36,643 bases of DNA from Persephonella sp. (GCA_026987075.1 JALSNI010000047.1:1-36643), one strand, 5' to 3'; counted from the first letter of the stretch, positions 1 to 7,874 are shown. Notes: generated by a model from the letters alone, not told the origin. Program-made: numbers and translations.

Positions 1-1
1 G

Positions 2-61
2 AAAAAATATTCCCATTTTCTTGAGATTATTGGAAAAGCCCATAGATTAGAAATAAAATAA
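2..61 (+). CDS. possible 3' end of an upstream gene (partial)
   Basis: An open frame enters from the left edge and ends at TAA 59-61, giving about 19 residues (end ...FLEIIGKAHRLEIK). The composition looks like a protein C-terminus, and the stop lies 12 bases before the start of the peptidase gene, as in a co-oriented operon. Nothing in so short a stretch identifies a family. The other two frames on this strand stop earlier. Confidence 0.35.
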   Translation, partial: KKYSHFLEIIGKAHRLEIK

Positions 62-73
62 ACGGAGGTCTCC

Positions 74-2071
74 ATGGAAACATTATTTCCAGAATTTACT
101 GTAAATGAAGAAAATATAGATAAACAGAAAGAATTAGTTTTAAAACAGATTAAAGAAAACAAAGAAAAAATTGAGAAATTACTTTCCTTACCAGAAAAAA
201 CTTACGAAAATTTTGTTACCCCTTATCAGCTTATCCACGAAAGGTTAGGAATGCTGTTTTTTCCTATATCCCATCTAAACTACGTAAAAAACTCCCCAAA
301 AACACAGGAGGTATACACTGAGCTAATTACTGTAATTACTGAATACTACACACAGTTAAATCAGGATGAAAGAATATACAGAGCTTTTAAAGAAATTCTA
401 CAGAAAGAAGGAGACAGGCTTTCGGAAGAAAAAAGAAAGGTGTTACAGGACGCAATAAAAGATTTTGAGCTTTCTGGTGTTGGACTGCCTGAAGAAAAAA
501 GAGAGAAAGTAAAAGAGATAAATATAAAGCTGTCTCAACTTCAAAACCAGTTTGCCCAGAATCTCCTTAATGCAACAGACAGCTATGAGATGATAATAGA
601 GGATTACGAGGATGTAAAAGAACTTCCTGATTCTGATTTACAATCTGCAAAAATTGAAAAAGATGGAAAGATTGTTTATAGATTTACCCTTCATCAGCCC
701 TCTTACATATCATACATGACTTACGGTTCAAACAGAGAGAAAAGGGAGCAGTTATACAGAGCATACGTAACAAGAGCTCCCCAAAATGAGCAGGTATTGG
801 AAGAAATCCTTCTGCTAAGGGATGACCTTGCGAAACTGTTAGGTTTTAATAGCTATGCAGAGCTTTCTCTGTCTAAAAAAATGGCCGAATCTCCAGAGCA
901 AGTTATAAGTTTTTTAAGGGAACTTGCTGTCAAAAGCAGGCCTCAGGCTGAAAAGGAGTATCAGCAGTTAAATGAGTTTGCTAAATCTTTAGGACTTGAA
1001 GGTAATGTTCAGGCTTATGACTTTGCCTACTATGCAGAGAAGCTGAAAAAGAAACAGTTTAATGTAAATGATGAGGATTACAAACCCTACTTTGAGAAAA
1101 ATGCTGTTATAAAGGGACTGTTCAATTTCCTGAAAAAGCTGTTTAAGTTAGATTTTGAGGAAGTAAAAGCTCCTGTATGGCATCCTACTGTTTCTGTTTT
1201 TCATTTATACAGAAAGGGAAATCTGATTGGAAGACTTTATTTAGATTTAGAAGCACGGAAAGGAAAAAGAGACGGTGCATGGATGGATGAATGGGTCAGT
1301 TATCACCGCAATATAGAGGGGAAAACAGTCCCTCCAGTGGCTTTTATAGTGGCTAATTTCTCTCCTTCTTCAGAGGATAGACCTTCCCTCCTTAGACCAT
1401 ACGATGTTGAGACTCTTTTCCACGAGATGGGACATGCACTCCATCACCTTCTTAGCAGAGTTGAAGAACCATTTGTCAGCGGAATATCTGGAGTTGAATG
1501 GGATGCAGTAGAGTTTCCCTCCCAGTTTTTAGAAAAGTTTGCATACGAGCCAGCAGTTTTAAAAGAGTTTGCTTACCACTATAAAACAGGAGAACCAATA
1601 CCAGAGGAGATGATTCAAAAGCTGAAAGAGTCAAAAAACTTTATGTCAGCACTGTCTATGCTGAGACAGATAGAGTTTGCCCTGTTTGATATGCTGATTC
1701 ACATAGGAAGACATACTGCAGAAGATGTTCAGAAAATTCTTGACCAGGTGAGAGAAGAAATCTCTGTAATAAAACCCCCATCATACAACAAATTCCAGTG
1801 GTCTTTCAGTCATATATTTGCTGGAGGTTATGCTGCAGGTTATTACAGCTACAAATGGGCAGAGGTGCTTTCTGCCGATGCTTACTTTATGTTTATTGAC
1901 AGCGGCATTTATAACGATGATGTAGCAGAAAGTTTTTACTCAGAAGTGCTTTCAAAAGGTGGAAGTAGACCAGCCATGGAACTGTTTAAAAATTTTGCCG
2001 GTAGAGAGCCTGATGTAGATGCACTCCTCAGGCTCAGTGGAATAAAAACATCACAGGAGGAAAAGGTATGA
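74..2071 (+). CDS. M3 family metallopeptidase (oligopeptidase A / oligoendopeptidase type)
   Basis: A 665-residue zinc peptidase, probably cytoplasmic, that would cleave short peptides late in protein turnover. The thermolysin-type motif HEMGH lies at residues 450-454 (FHEMGHALHHLL), with the expected downstream glutamate in WDAVEFPSQ (E480) as third zinc ligand. The conserved C-terminal YSYKWAEVLSADAY block of M3 enzymes is also present. There is no signal peptide, and the length is normal for oligopeptidase A (about 650-700). ATG 74 has the Shine-Dalgarno GGAGG at 64-68. The stop overlaps the next start (ATGA). The N-terminal half is helical and charged, as in the family. PrlC/OpdA is a closer guess than PepF, but the subfamily is not certain. 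Confidence 0.9.
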   Translation: METLFPEFTVNEENIDKQKELVLKQIKENKEKIEKLLSLPEKTYENFVTPYQLIHERLGMLFFPISHLNYVKNSPKTQEVYTELITVITEYYTQLNQDERIYRAFKEILQKEGDRLSEEKRKVLQDAIKDFELSGVGLPEEKREKVKEINIKLSQLQNQFAQNLLNATDSYEMIIEDYEDVKELPDSDLQSAKIEKDGKIVYRFTLHQPSYISYMTYGSNREKREQLYRAYVTRAPQNEQVLEEILLLRDDLAKLLGFNSYAELSLSKKMAESPEQVISFLRELAVKSRPQAEKEYQQLNEFAKSLGLEGNVQAYDFAYYAEKLKKKQFNVNDEDYKPYFEKNAVIKGLFNFLKKLFKLDFEEVKAPVWHPTVSVFHLYRKGNLIGRLYLDLEARKGKRDGAWMDEWVSYHRNIEGKTVPPVAFIVANFSPSSEDRPSLLRPYDVETLFHEMGHALHHLLSRVEEPFVSGISGVEWDAVEFPSQFLEKFAYEPAVLKEFAYHYKTGEPIPEEMIQKLKESKNFMSALSMLRQIEFALFDMLIHIGRHTAEDVQKILDQVREEISVIKPPSYNKFQWSFSHIFAGGYAAGYYSYKWAEVLSADAYFMFIDSGIYNDDVAESFYSEVLSKGGSRPAMELFKNFAGREPDVDALLRLSGIKTSQEEKV

Positions 2072-2388
2072 TAGTAGTTATGACAAAATTTCCCATCAAT
2101 CAAGAGTATCTTGAAACTTTTGAGCAGTATGCGTTAGAAAGGTTTGGTGAAAAAGGTCTGAAAGAGCAAGAAGGATTTATAAAAATGAACCTTCTAAAAC
2201 CAGAAAACTTCCCTCCAAATAGTAGAAATAACATATTTATAATAGAAACTTACTGGAAAGACATGGAATCTCTGAAAAAGTATATGGAAAGCGATGCATT
2301 CAGAAAAGCTCACGAAAATCCTCCACCAAGGGAGTGGTTTGCTGGGCATCCTGTTGTTGAGGTATATACAGTTATAAAAGAGGGGTAA
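2068..2388 (+). CDS. ABM-domain protein, IsdG/heme-monooxygenase-like
   Basis: A 106-residue single-domain protein with the dimeric ferredoxin-like fold expected of antibiotic biosynthesis monooxygenase (ABM) proteins. The C-terminal half, YWKDMESLKKYMESDAFRKAH, resembles IsdG/HmoB heme-degrading enzymes, whose key Trp and His correspond to W63 and H82 here. By family this suggests binding or oxidising heme or a related small molecule in the cytoplasm, but many ABM proteins have no known substrate. The start overlaps the stop of the peptidase gene (ATGA), with SD GGAGG just upstream. The RuBisCO-like gene follows within a few bases, so the four genes at 74-4158 are probably one transcript. 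The function is inferred only from the domain. Confidence 0.7.
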   Translation: MIVVMTKFPINQEYLETFEQYALERFGEKGLKEQEGFIKMNLLKPENFPPNSRNNIFIIETYWKDMESLKKYMESDAFRKAHENPPPREWFAGHPVVEVYTVIKEG

Positions 2389-2389
2389 G

Positions 2390-3472
2390 ATGAACTTTAT
2401 ATCAGCAACCTATCTTATTAGCTCAGATAAGAAATTTTCTCCTGAAGATAAATTCAGTAGCTACATAAAGGAGTTATTTGGAGAGGGAAAGTTTTCTCCT
2501 AAAATTTCAGAAGCAGAATATATGTATGATGAAGACTCAGGATTACATAAAGGACTGATAAAAGTAGATTTTCCTATTGTTATCTTTAAACATAACATTG
2601 CTTCTATCCTTACATTGTTATATGGAGAACTTGTTGTCCCAGAAAATGTCAAACTTATTGATATTGAGTTTCCTCCAGCATTTCTTGACCATTTTTCTGG
2701 ACCAAACTTTGGGATTGATGGAATAAGATACATATTAAACATCAAACACAGACCATTAGTATCTATACCACTCAAATACACAAACGGTGTTGAAAAAGAA
2801 GATTTCGTAACTCTTCTTAAGAGTGTAATTGAAGGTAACCCTGACATTATAAGAGAAGATGAACTTTTCTTAGATGACTCTTACATACCTTTTGAAGAAA
2901 GGATAAATAGTGTTTGCAGAATATTAGATAACTATAGCAAAAATATTATCTACGCACCTTTGCTTCATGGAAATATTGTTGAAATAGCAGACAAAATAGA
3001 TTTTGCATCTAAAAAGGGAATAAAAGCGTTCCTGTTAAATTTATTTCCTATAGGGATAGAAAATCTGTATTTCCTATCAAAAAAATACAAAGTTGCCTTT
3101 CTAATAAATCCTGGATACCCTCCATTTTTTTATGAAAAAGACCAGTTTGGTATAGAACCCTCTTTATTTTTCGGAAAGATACTTAGATTAGCTGGTGCTG
3201 ACATGATTTTTATTCCTTCCCCATTTAGACATAAAATTGTGCCCCATTACCGCTCTGTAGAAATTGCAAACTCACTTTTAGAAAGTTTTGAAAACATAAA
3301 TAAATCATTTCCTGTAATTTATGGAGGCGTATCAGAAAAGGAGTTATATAACATATTTTCAGATTTTGGAAGTCAGGTAATAATTGATACAGAAATACCA
3401 TTTTATTCTGCAGATGTCATAACAGAAAAAGTAATCTCCCTTATGGATACTGTAAAAAGTATTAACAGGTAA
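2390..3472 (+). CDS. RuBisCO-like protein (form IV, MtnW type) with degenerate active site
   Basis: A 360-residue protein that aligns by eye with the RuBisCO large-subunit superfamily, closest to MtnW, the 2,3-diketo-5-methylthiopentyl-1-phosphate enolase of methionine salvage. Matching blocks are FSGPNFGIDGIRYIL (103-116), HRPLVSIPLK (120-129), REDELFLDDSYIPFEERI (155-172) and FGKILRLAGADMIFIPSPF (261-279). Lys129 matches the first active-site lysine, and Asp157/Glu158 match the metal ligands. However, the lysine carbamylated in RuBisCO and MtnW is Arg155. The segment that is HRA(x)H in RuBisCO and AHPA in MtnW reads LINPGY, and the Gly-rich phosphate-binding segments near the C-terminus (SAGIHPG, AGGG(I/V)HGH in MtnW) read YGGVSEK and DTEIPFY. 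It is about 50 residues shorter than MtnW. The next gene is mtnX, so a methionine-salvage role is likely by context, but chemistry as in MtnW is doubtful. Confidence 0.85.
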   Translation: MNFISATYLISSDKKFSPEDKFSSYIKELFGEGKFSPKISEAEYMYDEDSGLHKGLIKVDFPIVIFKHNIASILTLLYGELVVPENVKLIDIEFPPAFLDHFSGPNFGIDGIRYILNIKHRPLVSIPLKYTNGVEKEDFVTLLKSVIEGNPDIIREDELFLDDSYIPFEERINSVCRILDNYSKNIIYAPLLHGNIVEIADKIDFASKKGIKAFLLNLFPIGIENLYFLSKKYKVAFLINPGYPPFFYEKDQFGIEPSLFFGKILRLAGADMIFIPSPFRHKIVPHYRSVEIANSLLESFENINKSFPVIYGGVSEKELYNIFSDFGSQVIIDTEIPFYSADVITEKVISLMDTVKSINR

Positions 3473-3477
3473 AGAGG

Positions 3478-4158
3478 GTGGAGAAGGCAATATTTTTTTC
3501 TGATTTTGACGGAACAATAACAAAAAAAGATGTTATTGAAGCTATTATGTCTAATTTTGCACCCTCCCATTGGGAAGACATTTACACTTACCTTACAGAA
3601 GGAAAACTTGACATAGATGTAGGAATAAGAATGATGTTTAATCTACTTCCCTGTGAAAAAAAAGAAGAAATCGTAAATTGGTGTTTAGAAAATGTAGAAA
3701 TAAGAGATGGTTTTAATGAATTTTTATTGTATCTAAAGGAAAAAAACATTCCCTTTGTTATTTTAAGTGGAGGGATGGACTTTTACATATATCCACTTTT
3801 AAAGGAATATCTACCCTTGATTTATAAGATTCACTGCAATAGATTTATCTGCAAGGGAGGGAGAATGGATGTCTTTTTCGGTTATAGATGCAGTAAAGAG
3901 TGTAAGAGGAATTGTGGAGTATGTAAACCGTATATCATTCAAAAATATTACAAAAATTATAACCTGAAATTCTATGCAGGAGATGGTATTACAGACCTTG
4001 ACGCATGTCAATATAATGATATAATTTTTTCAACAGGAGGGTTCACAGAGTATTTAAAGGAGAAAAAAAAGAGGACAATAAATTTTGAAACATTCTATGA
4101 AATCGTAAATGCTATGGAGGAAATGGAGAGGGATATAAATCATGAAAATCATCTGTGA
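3478..4158 (+). CDS. mtnX: 2-hydroxy-3-keto-5-methylthiopentenyl-1-phosphate phosphatase MtnX
   Basis: A 226-residue HAD-superfamily phosphatase. The nucleophile motif SDFDGTIT lies near the N-terminus (D9, D11), the second motif is LSGGMDF (97-102), and the acidic motif GDGITDLDA is at 168-176. MtnX-specific features are the FAP..W segment near residue 30, YPLLKE, and the cysteine cluster CSKECKRNCGVCKP (138-151), which matches CKGTCSNQCGCCKP in Bacillus MtnX. It removes phosphate from the enol product of MtnW in the aerobic methionine salvage pathway. GTG start 3478 lies 5 bases after the RLP stop, with an SD-like AGGT just upstream. No other mtn genes are visible here. The phosphatase motifs look intact, in contrast to its partner gene. 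Confidence 0.88.
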   Translation: MEKAIFFSDFDGTITKKDVIEAIMSNFAPSHWEDIYTYLTEGKLDIDVGIRMMFNLLPCEKKEEIVNWCLENVEIRDGFNEFLLYLKEKNIPFVILSGGMDFYIYPLLKEYLPLIYKIHCNRFICKGGRMDVFFGYRCSKECKRNCGVCKPYIIQKYYKNYNLKFYAGDGITDLDACQYNDIIFSTGGFTEYLKEKKKRTINFETFYEIVNAMEEMERDINHENHL

Positions 4159-4214
4159 AAAATCTGTGAAATCGTGTAAAATGTTTTCTATCAAATATTT
4201 TAGGAGGTAATCTC

Positions 4215-4976
4215 ATGGGAGAAAACACGGCCGTCAAGTGGATTCTGTTCTTCTTCTTCCCGGCCCTGTTCATTTACGGCCTGTTGCACGTTTACTCTTC
4301 AAAACCTGCACAGGCAAAAAGAACAAAAGACCTTACGGCGCAGGAAGAAGCAGGAAGGAAAGTTTACAACAAGTTCTGTGTTGGTTGTCACGGAGTTAAT
4401 GGAGACGGACAATCGGAAGCTGCAAAATTCTTCAAAGACAAGCCACCAAACTTTCACACAGCTGTTTTCAGATGGAAGTCTACTCCTGAAGGGACACTTC
4501 CAACAGATGAAGACTTGATGCACATTTTAAACTGGGGGATTCCTCAAACCCCAATGCCATCCTTCAAACTTGTTCCAGAAGTTCAAAAGAGAGCAGTCAT
4601 TGCTTACATCAAAACATTCTCAGACAGATGGGAAAAGGAAAAACCAGGAGAATCTGTATATAGACACATCAAAAAACCTGAATGGTTTGGCTCTCCTGAA
4701 TCAGTTGAAAAAGGTAAGCAGATTTACGCCCAAAACTGCACAGCATGTCACGGTGAGCAGGGAAGAGGAGATGGTCCACTTGCATCAACACTTCCTGTTC
4801 CACCAACAGACCTGACATATCCTGTTAGAGCTGCAGGTCCAAATCCAGAGGATACTTTCAGAGTTCTTACTGTTGGTCTTGAAGGTTCTCCAATGCCTAA
4901 GTTTGATTTTCTGTCTGAAGAAGATAGATGGCATCTCGTTTCTTACATTGCTTACCTCATGAACAAAGGTAAATAA
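4215..4976 (+). CDS. membrane-anchored diheme cytochrome c (soluble half of CcoP)
   Basis: A 253-residue cytochrome with one N-terminal membrane helix (about residues 8-27), then two c-type domains. Heme sites are CVGCH (55-59) and CTACH (175-179), with likely axial methionines in TPMPSF (M114) and SPMPKF (M227). It is the first gene of a cbb3 oxidase operon, and the operon ends with a small gene for the FixP/CcoP N-terminal domain, so this protein probably supplies the diheme electron-entry function of CcoP as a separate chain. SD AGGAGG lies at 4202-4207. The 5' leader 4159-4214 contains a TAAAAT box (4177-4182) without a clear -35. It could instead be a distinct electron-donor cytochrome rather than a CcoP equivalent. 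Confidence 0.88.
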   Translation: MGENTAVKWILFFFFPALFIYGLLHVYSSKPAQAKRTKDLTAQEEAGRKVYNKFCVGCHGVNGDGQSEAAKFFKDKPPNFHTAVFRWKSTPEGTLPTDEDLMHILNWGIPQTPMPSFKLVPEVQKRAVIAYIKTFSDRWEKEKPGESVYRHIKKPEWFGSPESVEKGKQIYAQNCTACHGEQGRGDGPLASTLPVPPTDLTYPVRAAGPNPEDTFRVLTVGLEGSPMPKFDFLSEEDRWHLVSYIAYLMNKGK

Positions 4977-4990
4977 TAAGGAGGGTAAAA

Positions 4991-6382
4991 ATGGCAGCTA
5001 ACAATCAAGAACTGCAAAACCTTGTCAACTATGGGCTTGTTAAAGCTCATGTTGCAATGGGTCTGATATTTTTCATAATCGTTGCATTAATGGGATTTTT
5101 ATACTCTCTTCAGCTTGACGGTATATACCCATTTCCTGGCATAGAGTTTTTATCTCCTGGTAGAGTAAGAATGATTCATACAGCAGGTGCTGCATATGGA
5201 TTCCTTGTAAACATGTTTACTGGTCTTCTTTACTGGGCTGTTCCAAGATTTACAGGTTATAAGGTTCTAAGTGATGCTCTTGGATGGTTTATGTTTATTG
5301 CACTGCAAGCAGCAGTTTTAATAACGGTTGTTGCTATTCTTTTCCTTGGAATGGCAGATAACGTTGAGTGGGGTGAAACTCCATGGTGGCTTGACCCTAT
5401 AATTGTATTCTGGCTTCTGCTTCATCTATTGCAGTTTGGTGCTCCACTCTTTAAAGCCTCTCAGAGAGGGCCCCTCTACGTTACAGGCTGGTATATTTCT
5501 GCTATGCTCGTATGGACACCACTCGTTGTTTTTATGGGTAACCTGATTCCAAGATTCTGGGCTGTTGGTTCTGGTGCAGGTGCAGTTCAATCAACATTTA
5601 TTCACGACCTTGTTGGTCTTTATGTTACTCCTGTTGCGTGGGGTCTGATGTATTACTTTGTTCCTGTTATTATGAAAAAACCTATGTGGTCTCACGGTTT
5701 ATCACTTCTTGGTTTCTGGGGACTGGCATTCTTCTATCCAATGAACGGTGTTCACCACTTCCTGTGGTCTCCAATACCAATGTTTGCTCAATATTCAGCT
5801 GTTTTTGCAACAGTTGCTGTTGAGTTTGCAGTAACCTCTGTTCTTATTAACTTTATGATGACACTGAGAGGTTCTGCAGAACAGCTTAAATACAATGTTC
5901 CATTGAGATATATGTATACAGGTGCTATCTTTTACTGGATTACATGCTTCCAGTGTGCATTCCACGTAACACTTACATTCCAGAAGGTAATCCACTTTAC
6001 TGACTGGGTAACTGGACACGCTCACCTGATAATGTTTGGAACGTTTGGACTGTGGGTTCTTGGTATGGCTGAATATGTATGGCCAAGACTGTTTGGAAAA
6101 GAAACAATGTATTCAAAAGGTCTTTCAGAAGGTGCTTACTGGCTCCTTATGATTGGTGTTCTTGCGATGTTCTTTGACCTTACAGCAGCAGGTCTGGTTC
6201 AGGGATTTGACTGGATAGGTCTTAACCCATGGATAGATTCTGTAAACTTCTCTAAACCATTCTGGTATTTCAGGTCTATAGCTGGAATCATGATGATAAC
6301 AGGACTGTTCATGTATGCACTGAACTTCTATAAAACTGCAACTGCTAAAGCTGGACTTACAGCAGAGCTCAGAGAAGTGTAA
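4991..6382 (+). CDS. ccoN: cbb3-type cytochrome c oxidase subunit I
   Basis: A 463-residue polytopic protein with about 12 membrane helices, the catalytic subunit of a high-affinity terminal oxidase reducing O2 to water. Visible ligands are H63 (low-spin heme, RMIHTAG), H205 (FIHDLVGLY) and H255/H256 (NGVHHFLW) for CuB, and H343/H345 in TDWVTGHAHL for the high-spin and low-spin hemes. Tyr249 lies six residues before H255, which is the helix VII position of the cross-linked tyrosine typical of C-family oxidases. This separates it from NorB. SD AAGGAGGG precedes ATG 4991. It lies 14 bases after the diheme cytochrome gene and is followed by ccoO. Confidence 0.95.
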   Translation: MAANNQELQNLVNYGLVKAHVAMGLIFFIIVALMGFLYSLQLDGIYPFPGIEFLSPGRVRMIHTAGAAYGFLVNMFTGLLYWAVPRFTGYKVLSDALGWFMFIALQAAVLITVVAILFLGMADNVEWGETPWWLDPIIVFWLLLHLLQFGAPLFKASQRGPLYVTGWYISAMLVWTPLVVFMGNLIPRFWAVGSGAGAVQSTFIHDLVGLYVTPVAWGLMYYFVPVIMKKPMWSHGLSLLGFWGLAFFYPMNGVHHFLWSPIPMFAQYSAVFATVAVEFAVTSVLINFMMTLRGSAEQLKYNVPLRYMYTGAIFYWITCFQCAFHVTLTFQKVIHFTDWVTGHAHLIMFGTFGLWVLGMAEYVWPRLFGKETMYSKGLSEGAYWLLMIGVLAMFFDLTAAGLVQGFDWIGLNPWIDSVNFSKPFWYFRSIAGIMMITGLFMYALNFYKTATAKAGLTAELREV

Positions 6383-6396
6383 GGAGGTAGGGAATT

Positions 6397-7128
6397 ATGG
6401 GTAAGATGGAACGTTTTTCATTTGTTGCGTTAGTTGCAGGAATAATTTTCTTCCTGTTTGCTGACTTTATATCTTGGGCTCTGCCGATGTTTGTTCTAAA
6501 GGATATAAAGAAAAAGTCAGTTGAAGACCTGGCAGCTGAAGCTATAGCTAAAAACACAACTGCATGGTCAGATTTTAATAAATTAGCAAGATATTATCCT
6601 GAATCTTTCAAAAAGCTTTGCGAATATACAGAAGCCTATAGTGGAGCATCTGAAGTTATTAAAGACTGTAAACCAAATGAGAAAACATTTGCAAAAGCTC
6701 TCAGAATAGGGCATAGATGGTATATAGCTGAAGGTTGCTGGAACTGCCACTCTCAGATGGTCAGACCAGTTTCTAATGAAACACTTAGATTTGGAATTCC
6801 AGGGGTTTCTAATACTGTATCTTATCCTTCTGAATTCCAGAACGAGCTCCAGGCTCCTGTTCTCTGGGGAACAAAGAGAGTTGGACCTGACCTTATAAGG
6901 GAAGCTGCTGTTCATAACATTGGATGGCAGGTGGCACACCTCTATAACCCTCAATCTACATCTCCAGGCTCTAATATGCCCGGATATCCATGGTTTTTTG
7001 AGAAAGATAAAAATGGAAATATTGTTCCTAACGAAAGAGGTCTTGCTCTTCTTACTTACGTGATGTGGCTTGGTAGCTGGGAAGTAAAACCACCTAAGCC
7101 ATTTAGAGTAGAAACTGCAGAAAAATAG
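6397..7128 (+). CDS. ccoO: cbb3-type oxidase subunit II, monoheme cytochrome c
   Basis: A 243-residue protein with an N-terminal membrane helix (about 8-32) and one c-heme domain. The heme motif is CWNCHSQM (C114, C117, H118). The CcoO signatures KRVGPDLIRE and HLYNPQSTSPGSNMPGYPW follow, with M194 as axial ligand. It passes electrons from the diheme cytochrome to CcoN. Compared with proteobacterial CcoO there seems to be an insertion of some tens of residues between the helix and the heme domain, with two cysteines (C75, C91) that could form a disulfide; this is inferred from reading, not alignment. SD AAGGAGG precedes ATG 6397. Two hairpins follow the stop. Confidence 0.95.
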   Translation: MGKMERFSFVALVAGIIFFLFADFISWALPMFVLKDIKKKSVEDLAAEAIAKNTTAWSDFNKLARYYPESFKKLCEYTEAYSGASEVIKDCKPNEKTFAKALRIGHRWYIAEGCWNCHSQMVRPVSNETLRFGIPGVSNTVSYPSEFQNELQAPVLWGTKRVGPDLIREAAVHNIGWQVAHLYNPQSTSPGSNMPGYPWFFEKDKNGNIVPNERGLALLTYVMWLGSWEVKPPKPFRVETAEK

Positions 7129-7163
7129 GGGCTGTAGTGCCCCCTTTCTCCTAAAAAGGAGAA
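7128..7163 (+). other. tandem intercistronic hairpins in the cbb3 operon
   Basis: Two perfect inverted repeats lie end to end between ccoO and the CcoS-like gene. GGGGC (7128-7132) pairs with GCCCC (7139-7143), and TTCTCCT (7146-7152) pairs with AGGAGAA (7157-7163). No long T run follows, so this looks like an RNA-processing, stabilising or attenuating element rather than a full terminator. The SD of the next gene (GGAGG near 7167-7171) lies just beyond the second hairpin. Confidence 0.55.
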
Positions 7164-7177
7164 TATGGAGGTAAAAG

Positions 7178-7474
7178 ATGAGAATATCTCAAAAAACAGT
7201 AGCTTTACTTATACTGTTCATATTCCTGTTTGTTGTTGGAACAATTATCGCAGTCAGAACAGTTGCATATCTTGAAGCTGGTATGTCCGGTTCTGAGATG
7301 AAAGGCTTCCTTGTGGAAGTAATAGCCTATGTTGTAGCTCTTACTGGATGGTTTTTACTATTTGTCTATTCTTATATGAAGGGGGATTTTAAGGATATAG
7401 AAGGTCCCAAATATGAGATTTTAGAGATGGAAGAAAAAATTGTAAAAGCAGAAAAAGAAGGAGGTAAATACTGA
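7178..7474 (+). CDS. small two-helix membrane protein with CcoS-like motif
   Basis: A 98-residue protein with two membrane helices (about 9-29 and 47-68) and a charged tail. Just after the second helix, KGDFKDIEGPKYEILEME resembles the GQFDDLEGPAxRIL motif after the single helix of CcoS, the cbb3 maturation protein needed for heme and copper insertion. CcoS is normally about 50-60 residues with one helix, so this would be an extended form with an extra helix in front. It could instead be a structural small subunit (CcoQ/H-like). SD GGAGG lies near 7167-7171, and the stop overlaps the next start (TGATG). Its place in the operon supports a cbb3 role. Confidence 0.6.
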   Translation: MRISQKTVALLILFIFLFVVGTIIAVRTVAYLEAGMSGSEMKGFLVEVIAYVVALTGWFLLFVYSYMKGDFKDIEGPKYEILEMEEKIVKAEKEGGKY

Positions 7475-7698
7475 TGGCTTCACATCTTGAAAATACAAAG
7501 GCTGTAGATAAAATAACATACGTTACAGATGCAGTTCCAACATGGTGGATGCTGTTCTGGATTGGTTATATTCTGTTTGCTGTTGCTTACATTGTTTTTG
7601 ACTGGATTCCAGATTTCTTAGGCTGGCTTGATGTTTTAGGAAAGGGCCCAGAAGCAGCAGATAAGTATATCTGGCTTAGAGAGTTAATGAGACATTAA
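7474..7698 (+). CDS. FixP/CcoP N-terminal domain as a separate small membrane subunit
   Basis: A 74-residue protein with one strong membrane helix (about 24-46). The segment VPTWWMLFWIGYILFAVAY matches the start of CcoP/FixP, where LPRWWLWLFY(x)T(x)FAVGYLV-type sequences anchor the diheme subunit. In classical CcoP this helix is fused to two cytochrome c domains. Here the protein stops soon after the helix and contains no CxxCH, and a diheme cytochrome is encoded at the other end of the operon. It therefore probably provides the helix that packs on CcoN/CcoO. It overlaps the previous stop, and SD AAGGAGG precedes ATG 7474. A rho-independent terminator follows at 7739. Confidence 0.75.
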   Translation: MASHLENTKAVDKITYVTDAVPTWWMLFWIGYILFAVAYIVFDWIPDFLGWLDVLGKGPEAADKYIWLRELMRH

Positions 7699-7738
7699 TA
7701 AAACAGTAAATTGAACTCAATAATACTTTATTGAAGAA

Positions 7739-7761
7739 GGGGCGTTAAGCCCCTTTTTTTT
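7739..7761 (+). terminator. rho-independent terminator of the cbb3 operon
   Basis: GGGGC (7739-7743), loop GTTAA, GCCCC (7749-7753), followed by eight T (7754-7761). It lies 41 bases after the last cbb3 gene. The flanking AA/TT can extend the stem. Confidence 0.85.
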
Positions 7762-7845
7762 GCTTCATGATAGTTTTCGGTTTTATTATGTGAAATTATT
7801 TATACCGTAAATACCCGTATTTAAATTAGAAATTTAATAAAAAGA

Positions 7846-7874
7846 TTGACATTTTATTAATTGTATTTTATCTT
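7846..7874 (+). promoter_or_regulatory. sigma70-type promoter upstream of C-rich short transcript
   Basis: A perfect TTGACA at 7846-7851, a 17-base spacer, and TATCTT at 7869-7874 (4 of 6 matches to TATAAT). The predicted start of transcription is near 7881, exactly where the C/T tract begins. Confidence 0.55.
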
